Source: Tethya wilhelma | Lineage: Eukaryota; Porifera; Demospongiae; Tethyida; Tethyidae | DNA length: 64,000 bases | NCBI GenBank assembly: GCA_964030475.1 | Contig: CAXIPT010000010.1 | Coordinates: forward strand, 719,983-783,982 | Direction: 5' to 3' | Part shown: positions 24,480 to 36,741 of the stretch, piece by piece | How the letters are laid out: every line of letters starts with the position of its first letter | Numbering within the stretch: the stretch's first letter is position 1 | The notes under the pieces: model-generated | What the model saw: only the letters and a program-made list of their open reading frames with translations | Told to the model about the DNA's origin: nothing | Databases searched by the model: none | Position numbers and translations under genes: made by a program

Positions 24480-25640
24480 TAGGAACTTAAGTTCTTATTA
24501 CTTTTGACAGATAATTTGAATTAAACCTAAGCTTGAATTGCAACATACATTCTGCATATGTCACAATAATCAGAACATGTGACAAACCTCAAAATTACGT
24601 AATTTTACCAAGCTCATTGAATAATGATATGTGCCTCCAAATAAGGATGCATGGTGTATTGTGTACAATACAAGCAAAAGAAAACAAAGAAACTGTGTCA
24701 CTTAGATTTTATGACATTCTTGCGGTTTTATGACGGTTTTTGCTTTTACATGTGGTACTATTATGCAAGTTTGAGAACGTTGGTATACTATACTGCACAT
24801 CTTGCTGTAACTCGTGTAATAGTATATACAACGTGGCCAGCTGTTATATTACAAGCCTAAGTAGCTTGGGCATAATGCGAACTTAAAACTGTAAGGTTTC
24901 TGGTCATGTTCATTTATAGTAACAATACACTGCTTAAATAGTGACACAGTTCCTTTAAAGATTAGGAATTAAATATACATGCACCAACAAAAAACTATAA
25001 CTAACAGCATGGTATCAATTTAAACACCTCTAGCTGAACCATTATATAGTACTGGCCTCTGACAAAGCCATGCGAGCTGTTTATATATAAGCATTTATTC
25101 TTTATAGTTAATACTCACTCTCAGAGTCACGTATACCATTTGACATATTTCACGTAAAGCATCCATGCAGAAAAGAACTTATCCGTATCTGGCGCTTTGT
25201 GTAAACATTCTGTATTCCTGTTTTTGGTCAACGGCATGTAAACTTGTATCTAAACTTTTAATATTTGGAAAGAAATTTTGAAAAAATCAGGGCCAATCAT
25301 GTATCGAACTGTCCAGCATTATATACTAGTATATGGGTAAGGGGTCAAACTTTGCTCAGAGACTGTTTCTATCAACCGAAATAACCCAGTTAGATGATGC
25401 TAAGCTTGAAGCCGGGCATGCCGGCATACTAAGGCAATTTTCTTTTTTCTCGAAATTATACTTGACTTAGCCAGACCCTACGTTAATATCTATATACACA
25501 TAATAATATGCTTGATATCATGTATCCATGACAGTGAGATATATACCCGGCATAATAGGCTTACAGTGGGTGTGCATTAAATGGAAAGCACAGAAAATCT
25601 CACAGCTGCTGTATGTTACTCCATCTGTCACACTATTGTA
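24480..25640. other. Intergenic, no gene seen
   Basis: AT-rich region upstream of the esterase gene; its promoter presumably lies near 24451-24550. Open frames at 24533-24860 lack any family features. Confidence 0.45.
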
Positions 25641-25653
25641 CAGGAAGCACAAC

Positions 25654-26460
25654 TTAATTTGCAAAATCATCTGTCTCTACTTCACTAGTTGCAATTTTGG
25701 ATTGGCATGCAGTGAGCTGGCTTCTCTTCTTGCATTTGTGGCAAACCACATCAGTTCCATGCAGGACACTGCTTGGGTTGCGACCACATTGTGTATGCTT
25801 CATAGTTGTTCGTGGTCCATTTGAAGTTGAACCTTTCCCACATTTTTGGCCTCCTGCAGGCTTTCTGCTTACATCATCCACTGTTAGGTTTGGCAAGCTT
25901 GTCTATGCTTTTTGACTGCTTCTCTTTGGGGCACCATTTTTTTGGCTGTTGCAAGGGTAAGTTTTGCCTCTAGCTGTAGCTTCTCAGATTTTATATAATA
26001 GGCTATTAGCTGTATTTCAGATGCCCACAACCAGGTGTTCCCTGAAGCATTTCATCTCATAAAGTCCCGTAGTCACAGGTCTTCACAACACCATGCATGC
26101 AAGACGGTGATATACTCTTCAACTGTCTCCCCTTCATTTTGGTCTCTTTTGTTGAAGCGTGCCCTTTCATATATCACATTTCTTTGGACTTTGAAGTGTT
26201 GTCAATTACATCATCATATTTCTTTCTAAACTTCTCGCTTTTAGCCTAATACTAGTATTGGTAGAGGACAAAACTCCTTCTTAACCTCGTCTCCCAAACA
26301 GTTAAGAGAAGAGTACTTAAATTGCGAGGGTCTTCTTTCTTGTACAGCTTTGAAACTGTTCGAACCTTCATTTCTAATTGTCTGGTTTGAACTGCTGTGG
26401 TGGCAAAAATGGACACTAGACTCGCCATTCCACCGCTGCCACCAGTAGCGCGTTCTGAGT
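25654..26460 (-). pseudogene. Degenerate Ty3-type retrotransposon Gag relic
   Basis: Read on the minus strand across several frames, the segment carries the usual landmarks of metazoan Ty3-class Gag. A GDEV-type phrase lies near 26295. A RARFNKR...EGETVEEYI block is near 26110-26170, and a downstream Cys/His zinc-knuckle-like stretch (VVCHKCKKR) is near 25720-25760. Frameshifts and stops separate them, so it is dead. No protease or reverse transcriptase continues downstream, and no LTRs were identified. Family assignment is from motif memory only. Confidence 0.6.
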
Positions 26461-26819
26461 ATTAACTCAACAGTTTAATACAATTCCTTGATTAACATTT
26501 GCCAGCTAACACAAACTCACATATACATAAATTACACAGGTTTTACATGCATGCATACAGGATATAACATCTCAATTAAACTAATTGAAGTCCTAATAGC
26601 TATTTACAACAAAATAATTGGTAATTACAGTCATACCACAAGAACTACAGTCCTTACAGTTTTTTGAAATTTTATAGGCCATAATTAGTTTGCACTTTAG
26701 CATTCGATTGCAAGTGACTATCAGTTACTAAAGACTTGGCCAGCTGGCTGCCAATTAATTAGGACTCAACTATTGTTTATCCCTATACATCTAATCTATT
26801 CTGAGGTGCTGTTTCAAAG

Positions 26820-27010
26820 GTAAGCATTCTGAGAAGCACAAGAGCCTGGTATCTCAGAAACTACAGTGTCTTGCAAAATTTTACACAACCATTTTCAAGA
26901 TAATTTAAGATTCATGAACATAAATACTTTCTTTTGGATCATGGAGCTACCTTTTTTCAGATTATCCCATAACAGACAGACGCACAAACACACACACACA
27001 CACACATGCC
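26820..27010. repeat. Dispersed repeat with (CA)n tail
   Basis: Relative of 21950-22210, ending in cagacagacgcacaaa and a short CA run. Confidence 0.5.
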
Positions 27011-27605
27011 AATCAGTATTATTATATCACATCCTCTCTGCTGCCACCCATCATTGTAAGTTGTACAATTCAAGTTGATCCAAGCAAATTATCAATGACC
27101 CAATATAATATTGGGCAACAATAATTAAAACGATGTCAAATGGATATCTGGAGAGCTAGAACATCAACTTGATCAACATTAACATATCCCATCAAGTACC
27201 ACTCACTAATCCTCTACGGCTAAGTAGCGATACAGGTGGTATATACATCATGTAGTGCTGCCCAACTCTGTAGTTCACATCATTGTATTTTAACTCACAC
27301 TATTGCTATGTCCCCATTTTAACATAATAGTGAGCATCCAAATCGGCTATGTTGCAACTTTAGTTCAACATTTTCAAGACTTACAATGACGGTCATGCTA
27401 GTGTAAATCCACCAAGATTATATATTGCATGAAAACTACTATGGCAGAAAAAATACTTTATAGGTTACTTTGATATCTGATTCAGTAATATTCAGTTGTT
27501 TCACAAAGTATTATTCATGACAATTATATTATGTCTGCACATGACATATGAATAACTAGACTATATGAATTCAAATTTTTGTTGTCATCGATTCTGTTGA
27601 ATATA

Positions 27606-29144
27606 ATGGCTCTGCTGTGGATCTCTCTCACACTACTGTTCTATCTAATACTTCATCCAACGGCTGTTTGTTGTTCACCAGAAATTGGAGATAAACCTCA
27701 TATCGTCTTGATGGTGGATGATTGGGGATGGGCTAATGTTGGCTATCATCGTGACAAACCAACTAAGGACATTTCAACCCCAAACCTCGACCTCCTGGTG
27801 AAAGAAGGTCTTCAACTGGACCAACACTATGCCTACAGGTGGTGCTCTCCTTCTCGCTCTGCCTTCCTCAGTGGAAGGGTCCCTATACACGTCAATGATG
27901 CTGAAGGTTGTGGTTTATGCTACAATCCTAATGACACTGTTTCAGGGTATCAAGGTATTCCTCTCAATATGACTCTTTTGTCAACCAAATTGAAGAGTGC
28001 TGGCTACGCAACACACTTGGTTGGTAAGTGGCATGTTGGAGTGGCAACGAAACATCACATTCCAAAAGGAAGGGACTTTGATTCATCATTTGGATACCTT
28101 TTTGCTGCAAATGACTATTACAACGAAACAATGGGATTGTGTGAAGGAATAGAGATGGTTGATCTATGGGACACAGACATACCAGCTAAGGATAAAAATG
28201 GAACTGATTACGAGGAGCAAATGTTTAGAGAGAGAGTGCTGGAAATCGTCAAAGGTCATGATTCTTCCACTCCACTGTTTCTTTACTTTGCCCCTCATAT
28301 TGTTCACAGGCCTTATCAAGTACCAAAGAGATACCTTGACATGTTCAGTTTCATAGACAATGATCTCCGTCAGATTTACCATGCCATGGTTAAGTACTTG
28401 GATGATGTTCTTGGGGATCTTGTACAAGCGTTGAAGAATCGAGGGTTTTGGGATAAACTTTTGTTTGTAACTAGTAGTGACAATGGAGGCCCGATTTCAT
28501 CTGCTGCAGCAGCCAACAACTATCCCCTAAAGGGTGGAAAACACTCCGACTGGCAAGGTGGTGTACGAGTCAATGCTTTTGTCTCTGGAGGATACCTTCC
28601 TGAGAAGATGAGAGGAGGAAAGACTGAAGGATACATGCACATTGCTGATTGGTATTCAACATTTTGTTCTCTAGCTGGTGTTGATCCGACAGACGAGATG
28701 GCAGCAAAAGCTAAACTACCACCAATTGATAGCCTTAACATGTGGCCACTGATTTCAGGACAGAACTCTACCTCTCCTCGCACAGACATACCAATAAGCA
28801 ATGCTACCCTAATCAGTGGCGACTACAAGATTCTTACAGGTGATATTGGCCAAGCTGGTTGGACAGGACCTACATTTCCAAACAATACAGTCCCTAATAC
28901 AGGCTATACTAGGTTCATTGAACACTGCGGAGAGAAGGGTTGCCTGTACAATATCAAAGATGATCCCAATGAACATGTTAATCTTGCTGACAGCATGCCT
29001 GATGTTCTTTTGATGATGCAAAAGAAGTTGAAGAGTTATCAGGCTACACGTTTTGAGCCAGATCGAGGCAAACAGCCTACTAAAGTTTGTGATGTTGCGC
29101 TTAACAAGTATGGTGGCTTTTGGGGTCCATTCATAATAGACTGA
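27606..29144 (+). CDS. Arylsulfatase (type I, formylglycine-dependent), copy 1
   Basis: Single exon, 512 codons from the ATG at 27606 (MALLWISLTLLFYLILHP, signal peptide). Upstream in-frame sequence has only TTG, so this ATG was chosen. It carries the sulfatase hallmarks: two Asp metal ligands in MVDDWGW (about residues 38-39); CSPSR (Cys about 80, the site converted to formylglycine); GKWHVG (about 140-145); and SSDNGG for the second pair of metal ligands. Overall it looks like the arylsulfatase B/GALNS group, which removes sulfate from glycosaminoglycan-type sugars in lysosomes or outside the cell. It is the upstream member of a tandem pair. Compared with copy 2 it lacks one residue before the Asp pair (HIVLMVDD against HIVFLMVDD), a 3-base difference in the first core strand. 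Several N-glycosylation sites (NMT, NGT, NST) fit a secretory route. Confidence 0.92.
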   Translation: MALLWISLTLLFYLILHPTAVCCSPEIGDKPHIVLMVDDWGWANVGYHRDKPTKDISTPNLDLLVKEGLQLDQHYAYRWCSPSRSAFLSGRVPIHVNDAEGCGLCYNPNDTVSGYQGIPLNMTLLSTKLKSAGYATHLVGKWHVGVATKHHIPKGRDFDSSFGYLFAANDYYNETMGLCEGIEMVDLWDTDIPAKDKNGTDYEEQMFRERVLEIVKGHDSSTPLFLYFAPHIVHRPYQVPKRYLDMFSFIDNDLRQIYHAMVKYLDDVLGDLVQALKNRGFWDKLLFVTSSDNGGPISSAAAANNYPLKGGKHSDWQGGVRVNAFVSGGYLPEKMRGGKTEGYMHIADWYSTFCSLAGVDPTDEMAAKAKLPPIDSLNMWPLISGQNSTSPRTDIPISNATLISGDYKILTGDIGQAGWTGPTFPNNTVPNTGYTRFIEHCGEKGCLYNIKDDPNEHVNLADSMPDVLLMMQKKLKSYQATRFEPDRGKQPTKVCDVALNKYGGFWGPFIID

Positions 29145-29939
29145 ATATTATGGAACAAAACATTGATTTAGATTAATGTCTTTGAGTTGCTTTTGGAATT
29201 GTTAATTGTTAAAAAGAGTAGGTATAACTTTACACAGAAGCAAGCCTTCAATGGAGTGCTAGCTAGCTATAGCTAGCTGAGCTTTTAATTATTGAAAAGG
29301 CAGAGATATTACTTACAAACATATCATTGAAATTGTATTCTGCCAACTTAGAAGTTGGTTTCAAGCTAATTACTGACTTTTTTGTTTGAAATACAGGTGT
29401 TTGAGACACCATACACATTGTTCTTTCTTATGATATCTTCAACTAAGACCTTGGGTGTGGAGCTAAATGGCCCTCCCTTATAATATCAGATTCTTGTACA
29501 GTAATTAATTTGGTGCCTTCAATGAATCATCAGGTACCTGTGCAAATTGATTGGCTATAAAAAAAGTGGATCGATGGTATGCATCTGAAAGTGAGAAATG
29601 ACCTTCAGCACATTATGTATATGTCCCAAGGCAAAAATATGCACTTAGTGTCTGAAAAACTTTCACTATATAATTCTTTTGCTGAATATTGAAGCCTCAC
29701 ATATTATATAATAATTATAAGTGCATGTACATCCACAGAAAGCAATCTCTACGAAAATTGAGATTTGAGTGTCAGGAATTTCATGAACATTAATTAGTAG
29801 ACTGCATGTTTACTGTTGATATCACATAATTATAATGTATATACCAGCTAGTGAATAATTGTACGTGCTTATGTTTCACAAAATTCATGACAATATAGTT
29901 TAGTCTGCACATGACTTGTGAATACTCCATATTTTCATT
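29145..29939. other. Spacer between tandem sulfatase genes
   Basis: AT-rich, no gene seen. The sequence just before the second gene (catgacttgtgaata near 29910) echoes that before the first (catgacatatgaataa near 27540), consistent with duplication that included the promoter. Confidence 0.5.
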
Positions 29940-31502
29940 ATGCCATTCTTGTCTAGCTGTACGAAAATGGCTGTGCTCTGGATGTCCTTACTGTTCTATT
30001 TAATAGTTAATCCAATGACTGTTTATTGTTCAAGACAAAATGAAGGTAAACCTCACATTGTTTTCTTGATGGTGGATGACTGGGGATGGGCTAATGTTGG
30101 CTATCATCGTGACAAACCAACTAAGGACATTTCGACCCCAAACCTTGACCTCTTGGTGAAAGAAGGTCTTCAACTGGACCAACACTATGCCTTCAGGTGG
30201 TGTTCTCCTTCTCGCTCTGCCTTCCTCAGTGGAAGAGTCCCAATACACGTCAATGATGTGGATGGCTACAATTTAGCTTACAATCCAAATGACACAGTTT
30301 CAGGGTATCAAGGTATACCTCTCAATATGACTTTATTGTCGACTAAACTGAAGAGTGCTGGCTATGCAACACACTTGGTTGGTAAGTGGCATGTTGGAGT
30401 GGCAACGAAACATCACATTCCAAGTGGAAGAGACTTTAATTCATCATTTGGATACCTTTTTGCTGCAAATAACTATTACAATGAAACTTTGTGGTCATGT
30501 GATGGAATAGAGATGGTTGATCTATGGGACACGGACAAACCAGCTAAGGATAAAAATGGGACTGATTACGAGGAGCAACTGTTCAGAGAGAAGCTCTTGG
30601 AAATTGTCAAAGGTCATGATTCTTCCACTCCACTATTTCTTTACTTCGCTCCTCACATTGTACACACTCCTTATCAAGTACCGAAAAAATACCTTGACAT
30701 GTTCAGTTTCATTGACAATGATATTCGTCAAATATACCATGCCATGGTCAAGTACTTGGATGATGTTCTTGGGGATCTTGTACAAGCATTGAAGAGTCAA
30801 GGGCTATGGGATAAACTTTTGTTTGTAACTAGCAGTGACAATGGAGGCCCGATTGCAGCTATTGCAGGAGCTAACAACTATCCCCTAAAGGGTGGGAAAC
30901 ACTCCGACTGGCAAGGTGGTGTACGTGTCAATGCTTTTGTCTCTGGAGGATACCTTCCTGAGAAGATGAGAGGAGGAAAGACTGAAGGATACATGCACAT
31001 TGCTGATTGGTATTCAACATTTTGTTCTCTAGCTGGTATGGATCCGACAGATGAGATGGCAGCAAAAGCTAAACTACCACCAATTGATAGCCTTAACATG
31101 TGGCCACTGATTTCGGGACAGAACTCTACCTCTCCTCGCACAGACATACCAATAAGCAATGCTACCCTAATCAGTGGCGACTACAAGATTCTTACAGGTG
31201 ATATTGGCCAAGCTGGTTGGACAGGACCTACATTTCCAAACAATACAGTCCCTAATACAGGCTATACTAAGTTGATCGAACACTGTGGAGAAAAGGGTTG
31301 CCTGTACAACATCAAAGATGATCCAACTGAACACGTTAATCTTGCTGATAGCATGCCTGATGTTCTTTTGATGATGCAAAAGAAGTTGCAGGGTTATCAG
31401 GCTACACGCTTCGAGCCAGATCGAGGCAAACAGCCTCCCAAAGTTTGTGAAGTTGCCCTCAACAAGTATGGTGGATTTTGGGGCCCATTTATACTAAATT
31501 GA
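29940..31502 (+). CDS. Arylsulfatase, copy 2
   Basis: Single exon, 520 codons from the ATG at 29940; a second ATG at 29967 matches the start of copy 1 and could be used instead. It has a signal peptide, a DD pair at about 46-47, CSPSR with Cys about 88, GKWHVG at about 148, and SSDNGG. It is closely similar to copy 1 throughout. The most different part is the VDGYNLAY / AEGCGLCY loop shortly after the catalytic site, where copy 1 has two extra cysteines. This loop borders the expected substrate pocket, so the two may differ in substrate. Expected role: secreted or lysosomal sulfate ester hydrolysis, requiring the formylglycine-generating enzyme. Confidence 0.92.
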   Translation: MPFLSSCTKMAVLWMSLLFYLIVNPMTVYCSRQNEGKPHIVFLMVDDWGWANVGYHRDKPTKDISTPNLDLLVKEGLQLDQHYAFRWCSPSRSAFLSGRVPIHVNDVDGYNLAYNPNDTVSGYQGIPLNMTLLSTKLKSAGYATHLVGKWHVGVATKHHIPSGRDFNSSFGYLFAANNYYNETLWSCDGIEMVDLWDTDKPAKDKNGTDYEEQLFREKLLEIVKGHDSSTPLFLYFAPHIVHTPYQVPKKYLDMFSFIDNDIRQIYHAMVKYLDDVLGDLVQALKSQGLWDKLLFVTSSDNGGPIAAIAGANNYPLKGGKHSDWQGGVRVNAFVSGGYLPEKMRGGKTEGYMHIADWYSTFCSLAGMDPTDEMAAKAKLPPIDSLNMWPLISGQNSTSPRTDIPISNATLISGDYKILTGDIGQAGWTGPTFPNNTVPNTGYTKLIEHCGEKGCLYNIKDDPTEHVNLADSMPDVLLMMQKKLQGYQATRFEPDRGKQPPKVCEVALNKYGGFWGPFILN

Positions 31503-31922
31503 TTAGGTTTCATTAATGTTCCTTGAGTTTAAGTATTGTTTAGTCTGTGAATGTACTGTTAGAGTGCAGAGTCTCAACCTTTCTTCATAATAACTGTAAT
31601 AATGATGTTGAGACTTAGCTGAGATTTGAATGAAGTCAACAAAATTTAATTCTCTTGCTGCTACAAGCTACTACAGCTCTGTCTTTGCATCAAGCATCAT
31701 AACTAGAAATGTTAATTAATAATTTCAGTGGTAGAAATTCACGACAGGGAATTTTTAAGTTGCAACAGGTACAATAATATTTTCTGTGTACCATAATAAT
31801 TACTGTTTAACATAATAGTCAGTGAAATGGAACAATAGGGCTATATATGCAGTACAGGTATGCATAGTGGTATTGTGCTGACTAGCCAGGAAGCTGCAGA
31901 GGGTCAGAGGTTACTAATCAAT

Positions 31923-31942
31923 GGGTGTGCCTCACGTTGCTA
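31923..31942 (+). promoter_or_regulatory. Conserved upstream block shared by the three paralogues
   Basis: gggtgtgcctcacgttgcta lies 61 bases before the ATG of copy A. Related sequences are gggtgtgtctcacatacttg at 46732 (65 bases before copy C) and tctcacgttgctag at 39477 (90 bases before copy B). It may be a promoter element or 5' UTR retained after duplication; function unproven. Confidence 0.4.
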
Positions 31943-32758
31943 ATTACATTCCGTGCAGTTGCCTGATTGTTTATCACTGACAGATGGAAGAACATAAATC
32001 TGAACAGCCAATGAGTTCATCTTGCTCTAGTGATGAGTTCAATCTTCACTCCTCCTGCTATAGTGACTTCTTTCTCCTGAGGATTCCAATCAACATCAAT
32101 GGGCAACCTGCTAAGATTGAAGAAGTCAATGGAGAGCCAGTATTGAGGGCAAGAAACTCTTTTATCAAGCTGTCAACCATCCTACAGCAATCAGTGTTTC
32201 CTATAGCAAGTAAGCATGGTGTCTACTCTACAGAAAAGTTCTATTATGAACAAGTGCCTTTGTTTTTGACAACATTCCAATCAAAGTCGTCGTTGAAACA
32301 ATTCTTGACTGAAAAGGAGGTAGTACAGGAAGAACTTTCGTCAAGCATTGCTAGTCTTTTTAAAGTAGAGAAAAAAATCATCAAAATCACCCCATTCTTC
32401 ACAGCTGTATTCTTCCACAGAACAATTGAATGTTTCTCTTAAGGTGAAGCTTTACTTGATATCACCAGGTATAGCACAGCCAGTTGTAGTCAATGAACTC
32501 AATCTCGCAAATCACTTGTTTATGCTGAATGCATGGAAAAGAAGCAAGATGTTTGATTTCACTGAAGGGCTGTTTACCAAGTCTTCACCTGGAGGTAGTG
32601 GTGAGTGGCAGTGATAGTTTGTTCAAAGTTCTATCATCAGGTGTCTGATTGTGATTTGTTCATAGTTTATCACAACAATAAAAACCATTGTAAACATTAT
32701 ACAGTAGTATCATGTGACCATATTACTACTGTGTGTATGCTAAGAAGAGCTAGGTATG

Positions 32759-32904
32759 ACAGCCTTATGTCATGCTGAGCTAGCGCATATGTACTTTTTG
32801 CCCATACTATTTACACGTGACACTAGAAGCTTAAGTACTAAAATGATCATGTGCCATAAAATACCACTAAAAATGCCAGCTCAGCATGACACATGTATGG
32901 CTGT
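32759..32904. repeat. Foldback in intron 1 of paralogue A
   Basis: acagccttatgtcatgctga pairs with the complement tcagcatgacacatgtatggctgt. About 146 bases in all. Confidence 0.65.
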
Positions 32905-35345
32905 TGACCTCCTCCGGTGTATGCTACTGTCCATGCAGCAGTAGCTAGGGCTTTTATATTTGTTACATAATTATTGATGTAAGTCTTACATGCACCCACG
33001 TCCACACCCACACACACTTCACTATACTGCAGGTGATTCAACGGCAATTTCAGCCCCCTTGGTAAATGGTACACTTGAAGAAGTCACCAACACCCTCTCT
33101 AATTCTCTGATTATGACCACAAACACAAGCCAACAGTCTGGATCTGTTCTTCAAACTAAAAGTATATAAACAGTATTCAATTTGTTTGAAATACCTTCTA
33201 CAGTCAAGTATAATTTTCCTTGTTTATTCTAAATACCTCCAGGAGGTGTTGAAAGTGCTGAGTTAGCAGATCTTCAGCTAGAGTTGGCTAGAGTTATTAC
33301 ATGGTTTGATCTAGGTATTCAGCTGAAGATACCTACACATGTTCTTTTGGCCATTCGTGAAGACCACAGGACAGTGGAGAAGTGTCGATTAGAGATGCTG
33401 ATAAAATGGGATGAACAAGAGAAGCCTACTTGGACGAGGCTCTTCTCTGCTCTTGTCAACATTGGAATGAAAGGCCTTGCTGATAGTCTCGCTGAGAAAT
33501 ATGGTGAGTATAATAATAAGATTGCTAAGTCATAGATGTATAACACAATATGCATATATACAGTATTATATAATTATCATTTTTACGCAGGTTTACCACA
33601 ACCATTTCATGTCAACACTTCTCCTACAAAAGATAGTGTACCTTCTAAGTTTTTTGAGAGTGAAGAAGAGCTCTCAGGGAAAAAAAAAGAATTGAAGCAA
33701 GCTAAAGAAGTTCAAGCTGTTACAAGTGAGACGCTGAAGAAAGAGGTCACAGAAGAAGTGCCACTGCTCCAGCACAAAGTTAAGTCACTGAAGAATGAAA
33801 CAGAATTTCTTAAAATGCAACTGGAACAACGAAACAAAGAATTGAAAATGTTTGAGAAAATGAAGCTTTCAGCCAAAGAAGATGAACTTGCATTGCTAGA
33901 CAAGCTACTGAAAGAGAAGAACGAGCAGATCAAATCTCTTCGCAATGAACTCTCTCAGAAAGAGACAGACCTTGATATCACTAAGGAACAGCTCAAAGAT
34001 AAAGAGACACAGTTAGCCGAATTGTTAGAAGAGTTAAGTGCCAAGTCTACAAGAGTGTTTGAGCTGGAAACTGAAGTGGAAAGACTAAGACAGTCATTTG
34101 ATGAACAACAAGAAGAGATGAATAAGAGATTAATGGAAGAAAGTGCTGCATCTGTATCACATGAAAAGTACCTAAAAGAAGTTGAGGTATAATATCGATG
34201 CTTATTCTACTGTGAGGTTGATGTTTTAAATTAATGATTAACGGTAATTTACATGTTAATTTTACAGATTCAGCGAGACATTGCCATGAAAGAGGCAAGC
34301 AAAACGAAAAAAGATATCCAACATTACACTCAAGAATTGACAAACAAGGAGATACAGGTCAAAAGACACTCAGCAAAAATTGCTGAGCAAGAAAGAGAGA
34401 TTGTGAAGCTAAGAGAAGAGTTGGAATGTGTACAGAATAGTTCAGATCTAGAGCAGCTATCAGCCAAACAAGTGAAAGACGATGACCAAAAAGAGCAGAA
34501 ACTCATTGATCTAATCACTACTGTGGTACAACTGAAACTTGAGGAGAGAAAGATCGAAGACGAAAGAAACCAAAAAAAACTGGTTTTAGAAAAGATGCAA
34601 AGTGTACTGAGGAAACGTGAAGAGGACATAGTAAGTAAGGTATTTAGTATATCTGTGACCTTATTGACAAAATTGTTATTCTGGATATAAAGGTTGAAGC
34701 CACTCAAATAGTCAAGGAGTCTCCTGTAACATCAAAGTCAGTGGTGAGTGAATGAGTAGTAAAGTTTTGATAGGCTTACATTCTAGCACATAATTCTGGT
34801 TAACCACATACTATATAAATGAGTGATAAATTGTTAGCCCTGGTTGTGCTTCCCCTTGACTTCTATTAATGTAATCTTGTGTATGTGAATTTTTCAATGA
34901 TCAAAATTATTTTTATGCATACATTTACATATGATACTTTAGTTTCATTCTGAAACCCCAAAATTTCAAGAAACTAAAGGTAAATACACCAAGATTTGTG
35001 TTGCAAGTAATATAAATTTTGAGTCATCATCGTCTACAATACATGCATATGTACAGTTGTAGCTTTGTCCGACTACACTGGTAGTGATGATCAAGATCTC
35101 AGTTTTAAAAAGGGAGCTATCTTAACAGTGACTGAGAAAACTACCATACACTGGTGGTATGGGATGGACTGTGATGGCCAACAAGGCTACATCCCAGTGG
35201 GTTATGTTAAGATACAGGAATTGTCAAGTACTAGTGGAGATCTCTTTCAAGTGAGGCAAACTTATTACTGTATATATAGGTGTTCAGTATTGTTATAATT
35301 ATACCTTCCCTATGTTTTGAATTTGTCATCAGTTATTACAGTAAC

Positions 35346-35555
35346 TATAGCGGGAAAGTTTCACGAGGTTTAACTTTTGCAGTTTTCGTGGATCACAATC
35401 CATCCATGAAGTTTTTATCTGCAGAATTTCTGTAATGTATTATAATTATGTAGATAATATGGGCTCAAACAGCTCATCTGCAAAGGTTAAAACCGCAAAA
35501 TTCTGAATAGAGACATCTGCAAAAGTTTGACACTGTGAAACTTTCCCGCCACACT
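35346..35555. mobile_element. Foldback element in an intron of paralogue A
   Basis: The end tatagcgggaaagtttcac is matched by gtgaaactttcccgccaca at the other end. It is related in its 'agcgggaaa' terminus to 18053-18257. Confidence 0.65.
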
Positions 35556-35741
35556 GTACATTTTGATCATAGAGGGGCTACATGCAGCGAATAAAGATAG
35601 GACTATAAAAATCTATGTAGCCTACTAAAATAAAGCAGATCCCATTGGCAATAATGATATACTTCCAATAACAATTTAAGTGAAGTTTAACATACATTTG
35701 TTCAGAAAATAACTCTTGTGAAGATTCAGCTTTAAAGGTTT

Positions 35742-36741
35742 ACAAGTAGTAAAAATTTTTAAAAAATAAGCAGTGTAGGAATGGGTATTGCTGTAAAAAG
35801 TATTGAAATAAGGAATGGTCTCAATTTCGGCACATGACTACTTCATTTTCAGTTTTGATCCCTCATAGCTAATTGTTATAAAGTTAAATGCTTTCAAGAA
35901 TGATCTGTACTTGAATATCACATTTTATCACGTTAAATGTAATGGTTCAAATTCTTGCCATTCTGCTAAAAAGTTGGATAAAGCATAGCTGGCAGGATTA
36001 GATTACTGGCCCAGACCTGGGTACAAAAAATGAAGTGATCATGTGCCGAAATTGAGACCATTCCTTGTTTCAATACTTTTTACAGCACTACCCATTCCTA
36101 CACTGCTTATTTTTTAAAAATTTTTACTACTTGTTCATTCACTTTTTTTCAACACTACAGTGTGGAGACAATCAGAGACTGGTTAGTCCCTATAAAAAGC
36201 TTGAGTTATCTGAGTAGCAGCTATATTGTCTGCAAGAGCTGCTGATGCGCATGTGTATTAAATGCCACGTGGATAAATGACCTTTGGACTCTACCTAAAG
36301 GATGGCTACATTGAAGTACGTGAATTTATACTCTAAGTTTCAAAGGTCTCTAGATTTTGTTTAGGCTTATTTGAGTTGAAAACGGGTATAAAGGAATGTA
36401 GTACCTATGAAAAGAACTTATTTTGTGCTGTCAAAGTTGTCTCAACACATTCTGGTTCTCTGGAAATGCTTTTCAAGTAAGTCAGTTAGGAAGTACGTAA
36501 GTTAGATGAACAAAAATGGCACTCTTGTGGCTTCCCACTAGCGCTCTCTACGAGCGCTGAGGAAAGTTTTTGTGAGTGTTAGGCCTTGCATACAATTAGT
36601 AATCTGTCAGTGAGAGCCTCGATCTGAGCAAGTTTGAAGACTTAATTTTGTTTTGCTAGATTTTAATGATCATAAACATTTTGTATTGTGTCTATGGGAC
36701 ATTCGGCCCATTCCTACTATACGTACTACCGTACGTATGAT
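35742..36741 (-). mobile_element. AB composite element in an intron of paralogue A
   Basis: B half 35742-36134 then A half to 36741, reverse orientation. It sits wholly within the intron between exons 8 and 9 and is absent from the same intron of copies B and C. Insertion therefore followed the gene duplication. Confidence 0.8.

Noticed and set aside
28164..31379. Minus-strand open frames inside both sulfatase genes
   Set aside because: Antisense shadows that recur only because the two genes are duplicates.
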